Assembly (NCBI GenBank): GCA_041568335.1
Contig: JBFFZZ010000160.1
Coordinates: forward strand, 1 to 7,082
Source of the DNA: WVWW01 sp041568335
GTDB taxonomy: Bacteria > Acidobacteriota > Polarisedimenticolia > Polarisedimenticolales > Polarisedimenticolaceae
Direction: 5' to 3'
DNA length: 7,082 nucleotides
Part shown: piece by piece, positions 4,888-7,082 of the stretch
Layout of the letters: each line of letters starts with the position of its first letter
Numbering within the stretch: position 1 is the first letter of the stretch
Made by a program: the position numbers and the translations under genes
The notes under the pieces: model-generated
Seen by the model: only the letters and a program-made list of their open reading frames with translations
Databases searched by the model: none
What the model was told of the DNA's origin: nothing

Positions 4888-6885
4888 ATGAAGAGGATTG
4901 GGCTCATTTGTGTACTCGCGGCTCTCGCCTACGCCCCGGCTTGGGGCGCGGGTCTGTTGCGACCCGCGGACGGCTCGGGACCGGAGCTGCTGATCGACGA
5001 ACATCGCGTCAACGTCGTGATCAACAACGGCTTTGCGATCACCGAGGTGGATCAGATCTTCCGGAATCCCCATGATCGAGATTTGGACGCGATCTACACG
5101 TTTCCGCTTCCCAAACAGGCGTCGCTGTCCGAGTTGTCGCTCTGGATCGACGGCGTCGAGGTCGTCGGTGAAGTCGTCGAGAAGGAACGTGCTCGAAAGA
5201 TCGCGCAGGAAGAAAAAGACGCCGGGCGGGAGACCGCGTTGGCGGAAAAGCGCGAGTACGTCGCGTTCGACGTTCTCGTCAGTCCCGTTCGCGCCGGATC
5301 CACGACCCGGGTGCGGCTGCTCTACATGCAACCGATCGAAATCGACGGAGGAATCGGTCGTTACGTCTACCCGCTCCAGGAAGGCGAGATCGACGAACAG
5401 GCGATGGCCTTCTGGGATCGGCGCGAGACCGTGGACGGCAAGTTCTCGTTCGAGGCGTCGATCCGCAGCTCGTACCCGCTGGACGACGTGCGGACCAAGG
5501 GGTTGGGTTCGTCGACGGTGACCCAGGAATCCAGCGGCGAGTGGAAGATCTGGATCGACAACCTCGAGGAAACCACGGAGCTCAACCGCGACATCGTCGT
5601 CTACTACAGGCTGGCCGAGAATCTCCCGGCGCGGGTCGATCTGTTGCCCTACCGTGACGGTGACGGGCAGGGGACCTACATGCTCGTGGTGACGCCGGGC
5701 ATCGATCTTCAGCCGACGGTCGACGGCGTGGACTGGACGGTCGTGCTGGACGTCTCCGGCAGCATGGGCGGCAAGATCTCGACCGCGACCGATGTCGTCT
5801 CCCGCGCCCTGACGCAGATGCGTCCGGAAGACCGTTTCCGGATCATCACGTTCGCCGACGACACGGTCGACATCCTGCGCGGATTCTCTCCGGTCTCGGC
5901 CGAGAAGGTGCAATCGGCCGGTGAGATCGTCAAGCGTCAGGGTGTGCGCGGGGGCACCAACCTCTACGGCGGTTTCAAAGCCGGACTGCGGGGCCTCGAT
6001 GAGGACCGACCCAACGCCGTGCTGCTCATCTCGGACGGCGGCGCCAACATCGGGCCGACCCACTACACGGCCTTCGTGAAGCTTCTCGAGAATACCGACA
6101 TCCGCGTGTTCACGTTCGTGATGGGGCAAGGCGCCAACCGCCCTCTGCTCGGCAACCTCGCCGAGGCCTCCGGGGGCTTCACGATGGATATCTCGAACGA
6201 GGACGACCTCTATGGCCGTTTGCTTCAGGCCAAGGACAAGCTGGCCCGCGAGGCCTTGCACGGCGTCGAGCTCACCCTGTCAGGCGCGGGGTTGAGCGAC
6301 ACGGCGCCGGAACGCATGCCCAGCGCCTACTTCGGGCAGCAGATCGTCCAGTTCGGCCGCTATGCGAACCCCGGCGAAACGACGCTTCGGTTGAAGGGCA
6401 AGATCTCGGGCGAAGAAAAGGTCTGGCAAACCAAGATCGTGCTCCCGGCGGAAGACCATCGGTTTCCGGAGATCGAGCGCCTCTGGGCGTTGAGTCGCAT
6501 CGAGGACATGCAGGCATCGATCGATCGGGGGGAGCCTGAATCGGAATTCCGGGCCGCGATCGTGGACGTCGCGACGAAGTACTCGATCGTCAGCGACTAC
6601 ACCTCGATGATCGTGATGCGTGAGGAACGGTTCGCCGAGCGCGGGATCGATCGCAGCAACAAGAAACGCGTCGAGACCGAGCGCAAGGCCCGCGCAGAGC
6701 GCGCCAAAGCAACGATCCAGAACACACACGCCGATCAATCCAAGCCGATGTTCGAAAACCGTCGATCCCACTCGACCGGTGGCGGTGGTGGCGGGCTCGG
6801 CGCCACGGGACCGCTGTTCCTCGGATTGCTCGCAGGACTCGGTGGGATTCGTGCCTGGGTGGCTCGACGGAACCGTAACCCGTGA
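4888..6885 (+). CDS. Exported VIT-VWA domain protein with GlyGly-CTERM-like sorting tail
   Basis: The product is 665 residues. A Sec signal peptide covers about residues 1-20, with likely cleavage at AWG|A. A VIT (vault/inter-alpha-trypsin inhibitor) domain spans about 35-152, with the typical NPHDRDLDAIYTFPLP and GEVVEKERARK stretches. A VWA domain spans about 281-450 with a complete metal-binding MIDAS: DVSGSM (D288, S290, S292), T357 in GGTNLYGG and D383 in ISDGG. It should therefore bind a divalent metal and a protein ligand outside the cytoplasm. A charged stretch (about 577-610) leads to six glycines (631-636), a short hydrophobic segment (637-654) and a basic end (R655, R660, R661, R663): the three-part layout of GlyGly-CTERM proteins, which are substrates of rhombosortases. 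The domain make-up also recalls the targets of the proteobacterial dedicated sortase system. The stop overlaps the start of a rhombosortase-like gene, its probable processing enzyme. The ligand is unknown. Confidence 0.9.
   Translation: MKRIGLICVLAALAYAPAWGAGLLRPADGSGPELLIDEHRVNVVINNGFAITEVDQIFRNPHDRDLDAIYTFPLPKQASLSELSLWIDGVEVVGEVVEKERARKIAQEEKDAGRETALAEKREYVAFDVLVSPVRAGSTTRVRLLYMQPIEIDGGIGRYVYPLQEGEIDEQAMAFWDRRETVDGKFSFEASIRSSYPLDDVRTKGLGSSTVTQESSGEWKIWIDNLEETTELNRDIVVYYRLAENLPARVDLLPYRDGDGQGTYMLVVTPGIDLQPTVDGVDWTVVLDVSGSMGGKISTATDVVSRALTQMRPEDRFRIITFADDTVDILRGFSPVSAEKVQSAGEIVKRQGVRGGTNLYGGFKAGLRGLDEDRPNAVLLISDGGANIGPTHYTAFVKLLENTDIRVFTFVMGQGANRPLLGNLAEASGGFTMDISNEDDLYGRLLQAKDKLAREALHGVELTLSGAGLSDTAPERMPSAYFGQQIVQFGRYANPGETTLRLKGKISGEEKVWQTKIVLPAEDHRFPEIERLWALSRIEDMQASIDRGEPESEFRAAIVDVATKYSIVSDYTSMIVMREERFAERGIDRSNKKRVETERKARAERAKATIQNTHADQSKPMFENRRSHSTGGGGGGLGATGPLFLGLLAGLGGIRAWVARRNRNP
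6778..6876 (+). other. C-terminal sorting signal region (Gly run, hydrophobic span, Arg cluster)
   Basis: These codons give six glycines, then LGATGPLFLGLLAGLGGI, then a basic end with four arginines. GlyGly-CTERM signals have this order and size (small Gly-rich motif, one membrane span, Arg cluster at the extreme C-terminus). Rhombosortase is expected to cut near the Gly motif. The glycine run is longer than a simple GG, so the exact cut site cannot be placed. Confidence 0.7.
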
Positions 6886-7082
6886 TGCGTGCCTTGCCCT
6901 GGCGTTCCCTGGGGTTGGCGATCGCCGCCATCGCGGTGTTCGCCGCCCCCGGGGCGTCGACCTGGCTCAGCGCCGATCGTGCCGCGATCGGCTCGGGGGA
7001 GCTGTGGCGATTGTGGACCGGTCATCTCGTTCACGGTTCGGTTTCACATCTCGGCTGGAACGTCTCGGCCCTCGTCGCGCTC
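6885..7082 (+). CDS. Rhombosortase-like rhomboid intramembrane protease (N-terminal part, runs off the window)
   Basis: Sixty-six codons are present. The ATG at 6885 overlaps the preceding stop as TGATG; a GTG at 6882 is an in-frame alternative. A first membrane span covers about residues 7-25. It is followed by GELWRLWTGHLVHG (38-51) and SHLGWN (54-59). The spacing H50-x4-H55-x3-N59 matches the second-helix His/Asn set of rhomboid proteases (H145, H150 and N154 of GlpG), where the last two form the oxyanion site. The WRLWTGHLVH wording is typical of the small rhombosortase branch, which cleaves GlyGly-CTERM tails in the inner membrane. The catalytic Ser and His would lie beyond the window, so activity cannot be confirmed here. 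Coupling to a gene whose product ends in such a tail supports an enzyme-substrate pair. A general rhomboid protease is the alternative. Confidence 0.85.
   Translation, partial: MRALPWRSLGLAIAAIAVFAAPGASTWLSADRAAIGSGELWRLWTGHLVHGSVSHLGWNVSALVAL

Overview
The window is GC-rich, densely coding bacterial DNA, almost all read from the + strand. An N-methylated type IV prepilin start, a lipoprotein signal, a sigma-54 type regulator and a rhomboid protein of the rhombosortase kind all point to a Gram-negative bacterium, probably proteobacterial in the broad sense. The sequence alone does not identify the taxon.

Layout. Bases 1-38 on the minus strand hold the first codons of a prepilin-like gene that leaves the window. 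A 178-base divergent spacer follows. Next come an alpha/beta hydrolase (217-1095) and, overlapping it by ATGA, a very short lipoprotein that looks like the front part of a SnoaL/NTF2-like domain (1092-1355). After a 63-base gap there is a two-component pair joined by another ATGA overlap: a sensor kinase with about nine membrane segments (1419-3347) and an NtrC-family response regulator with intact GAFTGA (3344-4705). A 182-base regulatory gap follows, then a VIT-VWA protein with a signal peptide and a Gly-rich/hydrophobic/basic tail (4888-6885). It overlaps the start of a rhomboid-family gene of rhombosortase type (6885 to the window end).

Main observation. The 4706-4887 gap reads as a complete sigma-54 control region. 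It holds two copies of GCGCA-N6-TGCGC exactly 31 bp apart, a GG-N10-GC promoter element (CGGCAT-N5-TTGCT) about 90 bp downstream of the nearer copy, and a strong ribosome binding site. My inference is that the kinase/regulator pair switches on the adjacent operon, in which the VWA protein is the substrate and the rhomboid protease is its C-terminal processing enzyme. The layout parallels the known proteobacterial dedicated sortase system (sortase, VIT-VWA target, histidine kinase, response regulator), but with a rhombosortase in place of the sortase and an NtrC-type regulator. The domain calls and promoter elements are visible in the sequence; the functional wiring is inferred.
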